Shown one piece after another: positions 36,381 through 44,676 of a stretch of 48,822 bases of DNA. The notes beneath the pieces are model-generated. The model searched no databases, was not told the DNA's origin, and saw only the letters and a program-made list of their open reading frames with translations. The stretch spans positions 1-48,822 of the forward strand of contig JAFQFH010000059.1 of NCBI GenBank assembly GCA_017398685.1, in the 5' to 3' direction. Both the position numbers and the translations under genes were made by a program. Source of the stretch: Oscillospiraceae bacterium. Its GTDB lineage: Bacteria > Bacillota > Clostridia > Oscillospirales > Oscillospiraceae. Positions within the stretch are counted from its first letter, which is position 1; every line of letters starts with the position of its first letter.

Positions 36381-38105
36381 TTATCTCTTGCCGAAGAGGC
36401 CCTTGATAATGGCGCTGGAGCCGGAGCGGGCAGCAGAACTGAGTGCATTGGTAAGGGCGCGTTTGGCAATGGTCTTGGCGTCGGTCTGCTTGCCGCCAAG
36501 GACGGAGTTTACAAGGTTGGTGCTGATGGCGCGGGCCACGGAGGAGGCAGCATTGCTTGCGGCCTGCTGGGCGACCTTCTTTTTCTTCTCCAGTGCCTTT
36601 GCCTCTGCTTTGGCAGCGGCGGCTGCTTCCTTCTCGGCCTGCTTGCGTGCAGCTTCAGCTTCCTTGAGAAGGCGCTTTTCCTCATCAGCCGCAGCCTTCT
36701 CAGCTGCCTTGCGGGCAGCTGCTTCTTCCTTGAGACGCTGCTTTTCAGCCTCAGCCTCTTCCTTGAGACGCTGTTTTTCAGCTGCCTCAGCCGCTGCTGC
36801 TTCTTCCTGAAGACGAGCCAGCTCTATGGCGGCTGCATTGATTATCTCATATGCAGACTCTCTGTCTACATACTCGTTGTACTTAAGATAAAACTCGTCA
36901 CCCTTGACGACCGCGTCCACCTCAAACTCGTCAGCAGGGCCCATAAGGCTCTGGGGAGGCAGAATATTTGCCCGCTCAACAATTGCGGGGATACCGTCCT
37001 CGTCAAGGAAGCTGACAAGAGCTTCGCCCACGCCCAGTTCCATAAGAGTCTCTTCAGTATCAAAGGCGGGGTTTTCCCTGAATGCCTTGGCAGCAGCACG
37101 GACAGCCTTCTGCTCAGCAGGAGTATAGGCGCGAAGAGCATGCTGGACACGGTTGGACACCTGAGCGAGAACATCGTTGGGAATGTCGGAGGGACTCTGG
37201 CTTATGAAGTAGATACCCACACCCTTGGAGCGGATGAGCTTTACAACCTGTACTATCTTCTGCACCAGTGCCTTGGGGCAGTCGGAAAATAGCAGATGCG
37301 CCTCGTCAAAGAAGAATATCATGCGGGGCTTTTCCACATCGCCTACTTCAGGCAGTCTGTCAAAAAGCTCGGTGAGCATCCAAAGCAGGAAAGTGCCGTA
37401 AACAGTGGGGCTCTGGATAAGGCGCTCACTGCTGAGAATATTGATGTAACCGCGGCCGTCCATGGAAGTGCGGATCCAGTCAGTAATATCCAGAGAGGGC
37501 TCACCGAAGAACTGCTGACCGCCTTCATCCTCAAAGGCCAGAAGTGCGCGCTGGATGGCGCCTATGCTGGCAGTGGACACATTGCCGTACTGGGTAGTGT
37601 ACTCGGCTCTGTTATCGCCAACAAACTGAACCATGGCGCGAAGGTCTTCCAGATTTATAAGGAGAAGCTCATTATCCTCAGCTACGCGGAATACTATGTT
37701 GAGAACACCCTGCTGAATTTCAGTCAGACCGAGAAGTCTGGAAAGAAGCACGGGGCCCATGTCAGCAACAGATACGCGCACGGGGATGCCCTTTTCGCCG
37801 AAAATATCCCAGAAGCGGGTGGGATAGCCCTTATACTCAAAGCCCTCCAAGCCGAAGCGCTCTATACGGCCACGCATATCCTCCGTATCCAGGCCGGGCT
37901 TGATCATACCGGAGAGGTCGCCCTTTATGTCAGCCAGAAATACGGGAACACCCATGTCAGAAAAAGATTCAGCCAGAACTTTCATGGTAATGGTCTTGCC
38001 GGTACCTGTGGCACCTGCAATGAGACCGTGGCGGTTTGCCATTTCCGGAAGCAGATAAAGTCTCTTATCGGATTTGGCCGCCCATATCTTACTATCCTGA
38101 TACAT
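36381..38105 (-). CDS. HerA-like ATPase (DUF853 type) with coiled-coil tail
   Basis: The 574-residue protein has a HerA/FtsK-type ATPase core (about residues 15-415) with Walker A GATGTGKT (31-38) and Walker B RMIFFFDEAH (261-270). The core matches the DUF853/YjgR group, putative DNA-pumping or chromosome-handling ATPases of uncertain role. Residues about 420-515 form a long Ala/Glu/Lys-rich coiled coil with repeated EKQRLKEEA units, followed by a Ser/Ala-rich end (516-574). No membrane segment is seen. No NurA-like nuclease gene is next to it, so a HerA-NurA repair pair is not supported. It is transcribed alone. Confidence 0.88.
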   Translation of the reverse strand: MYQDSKIWAAKSDKRLYLLPEMANRHGLIAGATGTGKTITMKVLAESFSDMGVPVFLADIKGDLSGMIKPGLDTEDMRGRIERFGLEGFEYKGYPTRFWDIFGEKGIPVRVSVADMGPVLLSRLLGLTEIQQGVLNIVFRVAEDNELLLINLEDLRAMVQFVGDNRAEYTTQYGNVSTASIGAIQRALLAFEDEGGQQFFGEPSLDITDWIRTSMDGRGYINILSSERLIQSPTVYGTFLLWMLTELFDRLPEVGDVEKPRMIFFFDEAHLLFSDCPKALVQKIVQVVKLIRSKGVGIYFISQSPSDIPNDVLAQVSNRVQHALRAYTPAEQKAVRAAAKAFRENPAFDTEETLMELGVGEALVSFLDEDGIPAIVERANILPPQSLMGPADEFEVDAVVKGDEFYLKYNEYVDRESAYEIINAAAIELARLQEEAAAAEAAEKQRLKEEAEAEKQRLKEEAAARKAAEKAAADEEKRLLKEAEAARKQAEKEAAAAAKAEAKALEKKKKVAQQAASNAASSVARAISTNLVNSVLGGKQTDAKTIAKRALTNALSSAARSGSSAIIKGLFGKR

Positions 38106-38156
38106 TTATGTTTCCCCCTACATATTGAATAATTTTTTACTTAATCCATATCTTGT

Positions 38157-38185
38157 ATAATAGCACAGCTTTTCCCCATACACAA
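38157..38185 (-). promoter_or_regulatory. Promoter of the HerA-like gene
   Basis: On the minus strand TTGTGT (38180-38185) and TATTAT (38157-38162) are 17 bp apart, and the -10 box is preceded by TGC, an extended -10. Confidence 0.6.
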
Positions 38186-38260
38186 CAGGAAATATTGTCT
38201 CTCCTACGATTAACAAAGTGTAAAATTTCCTTTTCCAGACAGGTTTTGGGCTTCATTCAC

Positions 38261-38289
38261 TTGAGAAACACTTCAAAATATGGTATTGT
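38261..38289 (+). promoter_or_regulatory. Promoter of cdsA
   Basis: TTGAGA (38261-38266) and TATTGT (38284-38289) are 17 bp apart, 42 bp before the start codon. Confidence 0.5.
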
Positions 38290-38331
38290 TCTGATATAAA
38301 CAGTGTTCTACGCGGAGAAGAGGTTAGCAAA

Positions 38332-39132
38332 TTGAAAAACAGAGTTGTTTCTGCTGTGGTAATGCTCACAATTGCATTAAGCTGTGTGTTTGTTTCCGAG
38401 ATTACCAGAGTTTTGTTTTTTGCCGTAGCCGGTATACGCTGCGCCTATGAGCTCAGCCGTAACCTTGAGAAGCTGGATATATACTGTGCCGCATGGGTCA
38501 TGTATACATACATCGCTTTTCAGGCGCTGCTGGCTATTTTCCATGTTGGCCCCATCGCTTATATAGCCTGTATGGCCGGTGGCATCTATCTTGCCCTCTT
38601 TGACGGCATAATCCGCAGCAAGGTGTCCGGCTTCGGTGCCTTTGCCACTATTGCGGGGCTTGCCTACCCCAGCTTCATTTTCGGACTTTTAATGATGATT
38701 GGCGTGAGCGAAAACTGGCTAAATGTACTGGTGCTGGGCTGTCTCTCCTGCTGGGTCTGTGACGCTTTTGCCCTTTTCGGCGGTATGGCTTTCGGCAAGC
38801 ACAAGATAGCGCCTCAGGTCAGCCCCAAGAAAACTGTTGAAGGCTGCGTATCCGGTCTTGTGGCAGCAGCGCTCATTGGCGTGGTAATATACTACGTTCC
38901 CGTGCTCTGTCCGGGCATTCCCCTTTGGCTGTGCGTTCTGACCTGCGCTGTGGCATCTACGCTGGGCCAGATAGGCGATCTTGCTGAGTCCCTTGTCAAG
39001 CGCATGATAGGCATCAAGGATTTTTCCGGGCTTATCCCGGGTCACGGCGGTATGTTTGACAGGTCTGACAGCCTTATGTTTTCAATCCCTACAGCTTACA
39101 TATGCCTCTATGCCTTTGGCTTTATCATGTGA
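38332..39132 (+). CDS. cdsA: Phosphatidate cytidylyltransferase
   Basis: The 266-residue membrane enzyme makes CDP-diacylglycerol from phosphatidic acid and CTP, the precursor used by CDP-alcohol transferases such as the one at 2.8 kb. The family signature is complete near the C-terminus (SLVKRMIGIKDFSGLIPGHG, then GMFDRSDS), and SPKKTVEG precedes it. Seven to eight hydrophobic segments are visible. Translation starts at a TTG, 8 nt after AGAAGAGG; no ATG fits better. It is not beside the usual uppS/dxr/rseP genes. Confidence 0.93.
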   Translation: MKNRVVSAVVMLTIALSCVFVSEITRVLFFAVAGIRCAYELSRNLEKLDIYCAAWVMYTYIAFQALLAIFHVGPIAYIACMAGGIYLALFDGIIRSKVSGFGAFATIAGLAYPSFIFGLLMMIGVSENWLNVLVLGCLSCWVCDAFALFGGMAFGKHKIAPQVSPKKTVEGCVSGLVAAALIGVVIYYVPVLCPGIPLWLCVLTCAVASTLGQIGDLAESLVKRMIGIKDFSGLIPGHGGMFDRSDSLMFSIPTAYICLYAFGFIM

Positions 39133-39153
39133 CAGGCAAAATAATATATGAGC

Positions 39154-39187
39154 AAACCGGAGTCGGCCATAGCCCGCTCCGGTTTTT
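39154..39187 (+). terminator. cdsA terminator
   Basis: AAACCGGAG (39154-39162) pairs with CTCCGGTTT (39177-39185), with a small inner GGC/GCC helix, followed by T residues. Confidence 0.85.
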
Positions 39188-39201
39188 ATATTACATTTTG
39201 T

Positions 39202-39939
39202 TTACTGGCCTGCTTTATTGAACTGTTTCAAAAAAGCTTTTACCGAACGGGTCATTTCTCTGGAGAAATCGGAGTTATATTTGCGCTTGCAGAAGGCTTT
39301 TATCCATGCCTCATAGTCGCCGTCAGCGGCTTTTCCTTTCAGCATGGAGCGAAGCTTTGCAGCATCAAGACGCCGGTAACAGTTTTCGTGGACAATATAG
39401 CTCATATCCACACGCTCAGGCTTCGGCCTGTCCTTTTGCTGCTGCGTGGGATAGCCAAACACCACAAGAGCCGCCGGAAATACATACTCTGGCAGTTCCA
39501 GAATTTCACGCTGTATTTCGATATTTTCCATGATGTCCCCGATGTAGCAGGAACCTATACCATAAGACTGTGCCGCGACCACGGCATTCTGCGCGGCAAT
39601 CATAGTATCTGCCATGGCCAGCATCAGATCCCCTTCGCCGGGCAGTCTGGGCTCACAGCCTGAATGGAGAAAAGCCTCATACCACTTCAGGCAGTCGGCG
39701 CAAAATACAAGCACCAGCTTTCCTTCCGCAATAAAGGGCTGATGATCACAGGACTCAGCCAGCTGTTCAAGGCGGCTTTTATCGGTGATGCGCAAAATCG
39801 TATAAAGCTGCTGATTACCGGCTGTGGGAGCCATTACCGCAGCTTTCAGTATCTCCTGCACTATCTGCTCATCTATCTCCCGCTCAGCAAAGGAACGCAC
39901 GGATTTTCGCTCATACAGTTGTTTTACCACTTCATTCAT
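39202..39939 (-). CDS. Nitroreductase family protein
   Basis: The 245-residue flavoprotein likely uses FMN and NAD(P)H to reduce nitro compounds or quinones; the true substrate is unknown. The FMN-binding N-terminus RKSVRSFAEREID, the APTAGNQQ motif (about 37-44) and GIGSCYIGDIMEN are typical, and NfsA-like members are about this length. The C-terminal 50 residues are rich in Lys and Phe and could swap between subunits. GGGAG precedes the ATG. It appears to be transcribed alone. Confidence 0.9.
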   Translation of the reverse strand: MNEVVKQLYERKSVRSFAEREIDEQIVQEILKAAVMAPTAGNQQLYTILRITDKSRLEQLAESCDHQPFIAEGKLVLVFCADCLKWYEAFLHSGCEPRLPGEGDLMLAMADTMIAAQNAVVAAQSYGIGSCYIGDIMENIEIQREILELPEYVFPAALVVFGYPTQQQKDRPKPERVDMSYIVHENCYRRLDAAKLRSMLKGKAADGDYEAWIKAFCKRKYNSDFSREMTRSVKAFLKQFNKAGQ

Positions 39940-40022
39940 GTGTTATTCTCCCCGGGAAACATGTTCTTTGCCATGTACTATACCACATATATGTATATTT
40001 AAAAAGCGTAATTATCCGGATA

Positions 40023-40051
40023 TTGACCGCTTAGTCGGTGAAGAGTATAAT
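40023..40051 (+). promoter_or_regulatory. Promoter of the ZIP transporter gene
   Basis: TTGACC (40023-40028) and TATAAT (40046-40051) are 17 bp apart, 38 bp before the start codon. Confidence 0.8.
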
Positions 40052-40089
40052 GCAAGATAATCAGTTACGCTGAAAGGAAACTAGATATT

Positions 40090-40839
40090 ATGCAGATGGT
40101 TTTGCTTACTGCTCTTGGTGTGGGCGGCGCGACAATTTTCGGTTCGCTCATAGGTTTCGCATTCAAGAATATTTCACATAAGTTTTCGGATACTGTGCTG
40201 TCCTTCGCCGCGGGCGTAATGCTGTCGGCTGCCGTGCTGGGACTTATTCTGCCCTCCATCGAGTTCGGTGGCAGGTATGGAATTATAATTACGGTTGCAG
40301 GTATCTTTGTCGGCGCACTGAGCCTTAATCTCATAGACAAGCTGGTTCCTCACCTGCACAAGCTTGTGGGTTCCGATATAGAGCCCCACAACAATACAAA
40401 TCTCAGCAAAGTTCTGCTGTTTGTGACCGCAATTGCAATACATAATCTGCCCGAAGGCATTGCTGCCGGTGTAAGCTTCGGCGCAGGCGACAACGCCAAG
40501 GCACTTCTGATTGCAGGAGGTATTGCCCTGCAAAATGTCCCCGAGGGTATGGTTATTATAGGGCCTATGCTCTCTGCCGGTGTCAGCGCCCGCAAGACCT
40601 TTGTATGCGCCCTTATTACGGGTCTTGTTGAAGTACTGGGTACGCTTCTGGGTTACTTTGCCGTTTCTCTGGCATCGGCTATCCTGCCCTTCGCACTGGC
40701 CTTTGCAGGCGGTACCATGCTCTACGTTATAAGCGATGAGATGATACCCGAAACCCACCACAGCGGCGAAGGCGGCGTAACCTATGCACTGCTTGTGGGT
40801 TTCTGCGTGATGCTTATAAGCGATGTGCTGCTGGGATGA
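40090..40839 (+). CDS. ZIP family divalent metal transporter
   Basis: The 249-residue membrane protein has eight predicted helices and the two paired metal motifs of ZIP proteins, HNLPEG in helix 4 and QNVPEG in helix 5. It should import zinc or another divalent metal; the ion cannot be told from sequence. In GufA/ZupT-type members, length and the His-poor loop are similar to this one. AAAGGA lies 11 nt before the ATG. A strong terminator follows. No Fur or Zur box is evident near the promoter. Confidence 0.93.
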   Translation: MQMVLLTALGVGGATIFGSLIGFAFKNISHKFSDTVLSFAAGVMLSAAVLGLILPSIEFGGRYGIIITVAGIFVGALSLNLIDKLVPHLHKLVGSDIEPHNNTNLSKVLLFVTAIAIHNLPEGIAAGVSFGAGDNAKALLIAGGIALQNVPEGMVIIGPMLSAGVSARKTFVCALITGLVEVLGTLLGYFAVSLASAILPFALAFAGGTMLYVISDEMIPETHHSGEGGVTYALLVGFCVMLISDVLLG

Positions 40840-40876
40840 GCTCAGAAGTACAAAATTAATCTGTGTCGATTTATGA

Positions 40877-40908
40877 AAACATCTCCGGCAGAAACCGGAG
40901 ATGTTTTT
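40877..40908 (+). terminator. ZIP gene terminator
   Basis: ATCTCCGG (40881-40888) pairs with CCGGAGAT (40895-40902); the stem is extended by AAAAC and GTTTT and followed by T residues. It could also end a minus-strand transcript from the element next to it. Confidence 0.9.
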
Positions 40909-40937
40909 CGGCTTATTGAAGGCAAATTACCCTTTTA

Positions 40938-41051
40938 CGGCAAAATAAGTCACCCTTGGGTGTTGCACCTCGGGCGCTCCTGCTGCTCTGTTGCTTTACT
41001 TGGAGCGTAGTTCTTTGACCATCTTCAAAAAATGACAGGTATATTTTGCCG
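40938..41051. repeat. Repeat-like or structured RNA element with 10-bp closing stem
   Basis: CGGCAAAATA (40938-40947) and TATTTTGCCG (41042-41051) are perfect inverted repeats enclosing about 94 bases. Inside lie CGCTCC/GGAGCG (40975-40980 with 41002-41007) and CACCC/GGGTG (40951-40955 with 40958-40962). A 63-codon minus-strand frame (40913-41104) covers it but lacks a convincing start signal and looks like a chance frame. It could be a mobile miniature element or a noncoding RNA. It fills most of the 313 bp between the ZIP and aldo/keto reductase genes. Confidence 0.55.
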
Positions 41052-41097
41052 GGATATGCCATTATTATTGTATCTTTGTTACCTTGCCGGGAAGCTA

Positions 41098-41126
41098 TTG
41101 ACACGGCCCTTGCAGATTGATAGTAT
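41098..41126 (+). promoter_or_regulatory. Promoter of the aldo/keto reductase gene
   Basis: TTGACA (41098-41103) and TAGTAT (41121-41126) are 17 bp apart, 26 bp before the start codon. Confidence 0.75.
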
Positions 41127-41152
41127 CAAGAAAAAACCAAGGAGGTACAGAT

Positions 41153-42145
41153 ATGGACTACACTCCTGCCCCGGATCGCTACGAGCGCATTCCCTACAAT
41201 CGCTGCGGCAGAAGCGGCCTGCTGCTTCCCGCGCTCTCTCTTGGCTTCTGGCATAACTTCGGCAATATCACGCCCTTCGGCACTCAGCAGAGTATCGCCC
41301 GAAAGGCCTTTGACCTGGGTATCACCCACTTTGACTTTGCAAACAACTACGGCCCTCCCTATGGCGAGGCTGAGCGGAACTTCGGCATACACATGGACAG
41401 AGACTGGCACACCCACCGGGATGAGCTTATCATCTCCACCAAGGCAGGCTACGACATGTGGCCCGGCCCTTACGGTGATCACGGCAGCAAAAAATATCTC
41501 ATTGCCAGCCTTGACCAGTCATTGAAGCGGATGCATCTTGAGTATGTGGACATTTTCTATCATCACAGGCCTGACCCGGACACACCCATTGAGGAGACTA
41601 TGGCTGCACTTGATCAGATAGTGCGCAGCGGCAAGGCCCTGTATGTGGGCATATCCAATTATGGCCCTGAACAGGCAAAGCTTGCTATAGATACGCTTCG
41701 CAAAATGGGCACTCCCCTGCTCATCCATCAGCCCAGCTACTCCATGCTCAACAGGCTTCCCGAGGAGGGGCTCTTTGATGTTCTCCGCAAGGAGCAGGTG
41801 GGCTGCATCGCCTTTGCGCCGCTGAGAAACGGAGTTCTCACCGATAAGTATCTCAACGGCATCCCCGCAGACTCCAGAGCTGCCCGTGACCCCCGCTACC
41901 TCAAGGCAGACTTTATTACGCCGCAGCTTGTGGAAAAGCTGAAAAAGCTCAATGAGCTTGCGCTCAAGCGTGGGCAGACACTGGCCCAGATGGCTCTGCG
42001 CTGGGTGTTGAGAGACAAAGTAGTCACTACCGCCCTTGTGGGAGCAAGCCGCCCGGAGCAGCTGGAGGAAAATGTCCGCGCTCTTGACGGAGCGGACTTC
42101 AGTGCGGAGGAACTGCGCCTTATAGACGAAATACTGGCTGAGTAA
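41153..42145 (+). CDS. Aldo/keto reductase (YghZ/L-glyceraldehyde-3-phosphate reductase type)
   Basis: The 330-residue NADPH-dependent enzyme reduces aldehydes. It is closest to the YghZ group, which reduces L-glyceraldehyde 3-phosphate and methylglyoxal. The catalytic set is visible: Asp and Tyr in FDFANNYGPPYGEAE, Lys in STKAGYDMWPGPYG, and His in DIFYHHRPDPDTPIEE. The C-terminal GASRPEQLEENV is the NADPH-phosphate binding loop. I chose the ATG at 41153, 7 nt after AAGGAGG. It has its own promoter and terminator. Confidence 0.92.
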   Translation: MDYTPAPDRYERIPYNRCGRSGLLLPALSLGFWHNFGNITPFGTQQSIARKAFDLGITHFDFANNYGPPYGEAERNFGIHMDRDWHTHRDELIISTKAGYDMWPGPYGDHGSKKYLIASLDQSLKRMHLEYVDIFYHHRPDPDTPIEETMAALDQIVRSGKALYVGISNYGPEQAKLAIDTLRKMGTPLLIHQPSYSMLNRLPEEGLFDVLRKEQVGCIAFAPLRNGVLTDKYLNGIPADSRAARDPRYLKADFITPQLVEKLKKLNELALKRGQTLAQMALRWVLRDKVVTTALVGASRPEQLEENVRALDGADFSAEELRLIDEILAE

Positions 42146-42150
42146 AATTG

Positions 42151-42183
42151 ACCCGGTGGCTTAATCAGGCCGCCGGGTTTTTC
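42151..42183 (+). terminator. Aldo/keto reductase terminator
   Basis: ACCCGGTGGC (42151-42160) pairs with GCCGCCGGGT (42169-42178, one G-U), followed by five T. Confidence 0.9.
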
Positions 42184-42189
42184 GTCAGA

Positions 42190-42216
42190 CAAGGAAAGAC
42201 AAGAGACTGCAATTAT
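42190..42216 (+). promoter_or_regulatory. Phased CAAG boxes and GCAATTAT before the GH94 gene
   Basis: CAAG occurs at 42190 and 42200, exactly 10 bp apart, each within GACAAG, followed by GCAATTAT (42209-42216). The same set precedes the second binding-protein gene. It may be a binding site for an AraC-type response regulator; this is inference. Confidence 0.45.
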
Positions 42217-42221
42217 CGGCC

Positions 42222-42250
42222 TTTCAATGGAGATAAATTTTAGATATACT
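42222..42250 (+). promoter_or_regulatory. Candidate promoter of the GH94 gene
   Basis: TATACT (42245-42250) lies 17 bp after TTTCAA (42222-42227), a weak -35 box that would suit an activated promoter. Another possible -10, TATAAA, starts at 42256. Confidence 0.4.
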
Positions 42251-42285
42251 TGGATTATAAAATGTGATTATGGGGAGGTCTTTCC

Positions 42286-44667
42286 ATGCGCTACGGATAT
42301 TTTGACAACGAAAGGCGGGAATATGTGATCGACCGGGTGGATATACCCACCTCGTGGACAAACTATATAGGCCTTAAAGATATGTACGGTGTGTTTAACC
42401 ACACAGCGGGTGGCTATCTTCTTTACAAGACACCCGAATACCACCGTATAACCAGATTTCGCCCCAACGGAGTGCCCATGGACGGCCCCGGCCACTATGT
42501 GTATCTGAGAGACAATGAAAGCGGCGACTACTGGAGCGTATCATGGCAACCCGTAGGCAAGCCCAAGGAGCACTACTCCTGCCGCCACGGCCTCAGCTAC
42601 ATCAAATACCACTGCGACTACAGCGGTATTGACGCCCAGCAGAAGCTATTTGTAGCCATGGATGAGCCTGTGGAGATCTGGGATGTGACGCTTCGCAACG
42701 ACAGTGACCGTGTCCGTAAGCTCTCGGTATTTTCCTATCTGGAGTTCAGCTTCCATCAGATTGACATGGACAACCGCAACTTCCAGATGAGCCTCTACGC
42801 CGCCGGCAGCCGCTATGAGGACGGCGTTATTGAACATGACCTCTACTATGAAGAGGACGGCTATCAGTTCTTTACTTCAAACTTCACTCCCGACGGCTTT
42901 GACTGCCTGAGAGATACATTCATCGGACCCTACCGCACCGAGAGAAATCCCATTGCCGTAGAAAATGGCGAATGCAAAGGCAGCTTTGAAAAGGGCGGTA
43001 ACCACTGCGGCTGTCTTAAAAAGGATATTGAGCTGAAGCCCGGTGAGAGCGTGCGGCTCATATACCTTCTGGGCGAGGGCGGCATTGAGGCCGGCAAGGC
43101 GGCAAAAGCAAGGTTTACAGCAGAGAAGGTGGATGAAGACTTCGCCGCCACTGCTGCATTCTGGGATAAAAAGCTCTCGGCCTTGCAGGTCAAGACCCCA
43201 AACGAGGCCATGAACACCGAGCTTAATATCTGGAATCTCTACCAGAGCGAGATAAACGTGATGTTCTCCCGCTTTACCTCCTTTATTGAGGTGGGCGGTC
43301 GTGTTGGTCTGGGCTACCGGGATACCGCGCAGGACGCCATGATGGTGCCCCACTCCAATCCCGAAAAATGCCGCAGCCGCCTTGTGGAGCTTTTGAGGGC
43401 TCTCACCAGCAGCGGCTATGGATTGCACCTATTTGAGCCCCGCTGGTTTGAGCCGGAGGAAAAGCAGCAGTCCTTCAAATCCCCTACCGTTATTCCCACG
43501 CCGGATAAATCCAGCATCGTCCATGGCCTCAAGGATGCATGCGCCGACGATGCCTTGTGGCTTGTATCCAGCATCGTGCAGTATATAAAGGAGACGGGCG
43601 AATACGGCTTTGTGGACGAGGTGCTCTGCTACGCCGACGGAGGCGAGGGCACGGTCTACGAGCACATGAAGCGTATTCTTGACTTCTCCGCCAGAGAGCT
43701 TGGTATCAACGGTATATGTAAGGGTCTTCGGGCCGACTGGAATGACTGTCTCAACCTCGGCGGCGGTGAAAGTGCCATGGTCAGCTTCCTGCACCACTGG
43801 GCACTGGGTAATTTTGTGGCTCTGGCAAAGCGTCTGGGACGTGACGAGGATGCCGCATTCTATCAGGCTATGGCGGATAAGGTCAGGGAAGTCACCGGCA
43901 AGGTGCTCTGGGACGGCAAATGGTTTATCCGCGGCATCACTGCCCAGAACAGAAAAATCGGCACCCAGACCGACACTGAGGGCAGGGTGCACATGGAAAG
44001 CAATACATGGGCGGTGCTCTCCGGTGTTGCTGACCGGGAACAGGGACTCTCCGCCATGGACAGTGTGGATGAGTACCTATACACCGAGTTCGGTCTTATG
44101 CTCAATGCCCCTTGCTTCACCACACCCGACGACAGCATCGGATTTGTGACTAGGGTATATCCCGGCCTTAAGGAAAACGGCGCAATATTCAGCCATCCCA
44201 ACCCCTGGGCATGGTGCGCCGAGGCCATACTGGGCAGAGGCAGCAGGGCAATGAAGTTCTACAACGCCCTTTGTCCCGCAGCCCAGAACGACATGATTGA
44301 GATACGCCGGGCAGAGCCCTATACCTACTGCCAGTTTGTGGCGGGCCGGGATCACACGGCCTTCGGCAGGGCACATCACCCCTTCATGACCGGCTCCTCC
44401 GGCTGGGCATACTATGCGGCCACTCAGTACATCCTTGGTATCAGGCCGGACTTTGACCATCTGGACATTGACCCCTGCATCCCCGCAGACTGGGATAGCT
44501 TCAGTGCAGTGCGCCGCTGGAGAGGTGCAGAGTACCGCATTGAGGTGAAAAACCCCAAGGGCGTGGAAAAGGGCGTTGCGGAGATCCGCCTTAACGGCGG
44601 GAAGGTGGAACGTATTGAGGCACAGCAGCCCGGCACGGTCTGCAATATTGAAGTTATCATGGGCTGA
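42286..44667 (+). CDS. GH94 glycoside phosphorylase, chitobiose phosphorylase-like
   Basis: The 793-residue cytoplasmic enzyme splits a beta-linked disaccharide with phosphate, releasing a sugar 1-phosphate. The N-terminal sandwich starts YGYFDNERREYVI, the catalytic Asp lies in GLRADWNDCLNLGGGES (about residues 481-497), and phosphate-binding residues lie near HHPFMTGSSGWAYY. Several blocks (FIEVGGRVGLGYRDTAQDA, YGLHLFEPRWFEPE, SPTVIPTP) agree better with N,N'-diacetylchitobiose phosphorylases than with cellobiose phosphorylases as I remember them. GGGGAGG lies 8 nt before the ATG. The mutase gene follows after 9 nt. Cellobiose remains a possible substrate. Confidence 0.88.
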   Translation: MRYGYFDNERREYVIDRVDIPTSWTNYIGLKDMYGVFNHTAGGYLLYKTPEYHRITRFRPNGVPMDGPGHYVYLRDNESGDYWSVSWQPVGKPKEHYSCRHGLSYIKYHCDYSGIDAQQKLFVAMDEPVEIWDVTLRNDSDRVRKLSVFSYLEFSFHQIDMDNRNFQMSLYAAGSRYEDGVIEHDLYYEEDGYQFFTSNFTPDGFDCLRDTFIGPYRTERNPIAVENGECKGSFEKGGNHCGCLKKDIELKPGESVRLIYLLGEGGIEAGKAAKARFTAEKVDEDFAATAAFWDKKLSALQVKTPNEAMNTELNIWNLYQSEINVMFSRFTSFIEVGGRVGLGYRDTAQDAMMVPHSNPEKCRSRLVELLRALTSSGYGLHLFEPRWFEPEEKQQSFKSPTVIPTPDKSSIVHGLKDACADDALWLVSSIVQYIKETGEYGFVDEVLCYADGGEGTVYEHMKRILDFSARELGINGICKGLRADWNDCLNLGGGESAMVSFLHHWALGNFVALAKRLGRDEDAAFYQAMADKVREVTGKVLWDGKWFIRGITAQNRKIGTQTDTEGRVHMESNTWAVLSGVADREQGLSAMDSVDEYLYTEFGLMLNAPCFTTPDDSIGFVTRVYPGLKENGAIFSHPNPWAWCAEAILGRGSRAMKFYNALCPAAQNDMIEIRRAEPYTYCQFVAGRDHTAFGRAHHPFMTGSSGWAYYAATQYILGIRPDFDHLDIDPCIPADWDSFSAVRRWRGAEYRIEVKNPKGVEKGVAEIRLNGGKVERIEAQQPGTVCNIEVIMG

Positions 44668-44676
44668 GGTGAGAGA

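Noticed and set aside
39135-39145. Third copy of the GGCAAAATAA repeat end after cdsA
   Set aside because: Only 11 bases match, without an inverted partner; chance cannot be excluded.
40913-41104. 63-codon minus-strand frame as a small protein gene
   Set aside because: It starts with GTG at a poor site, and it coincides with inverted repeats that explain the sequence better.
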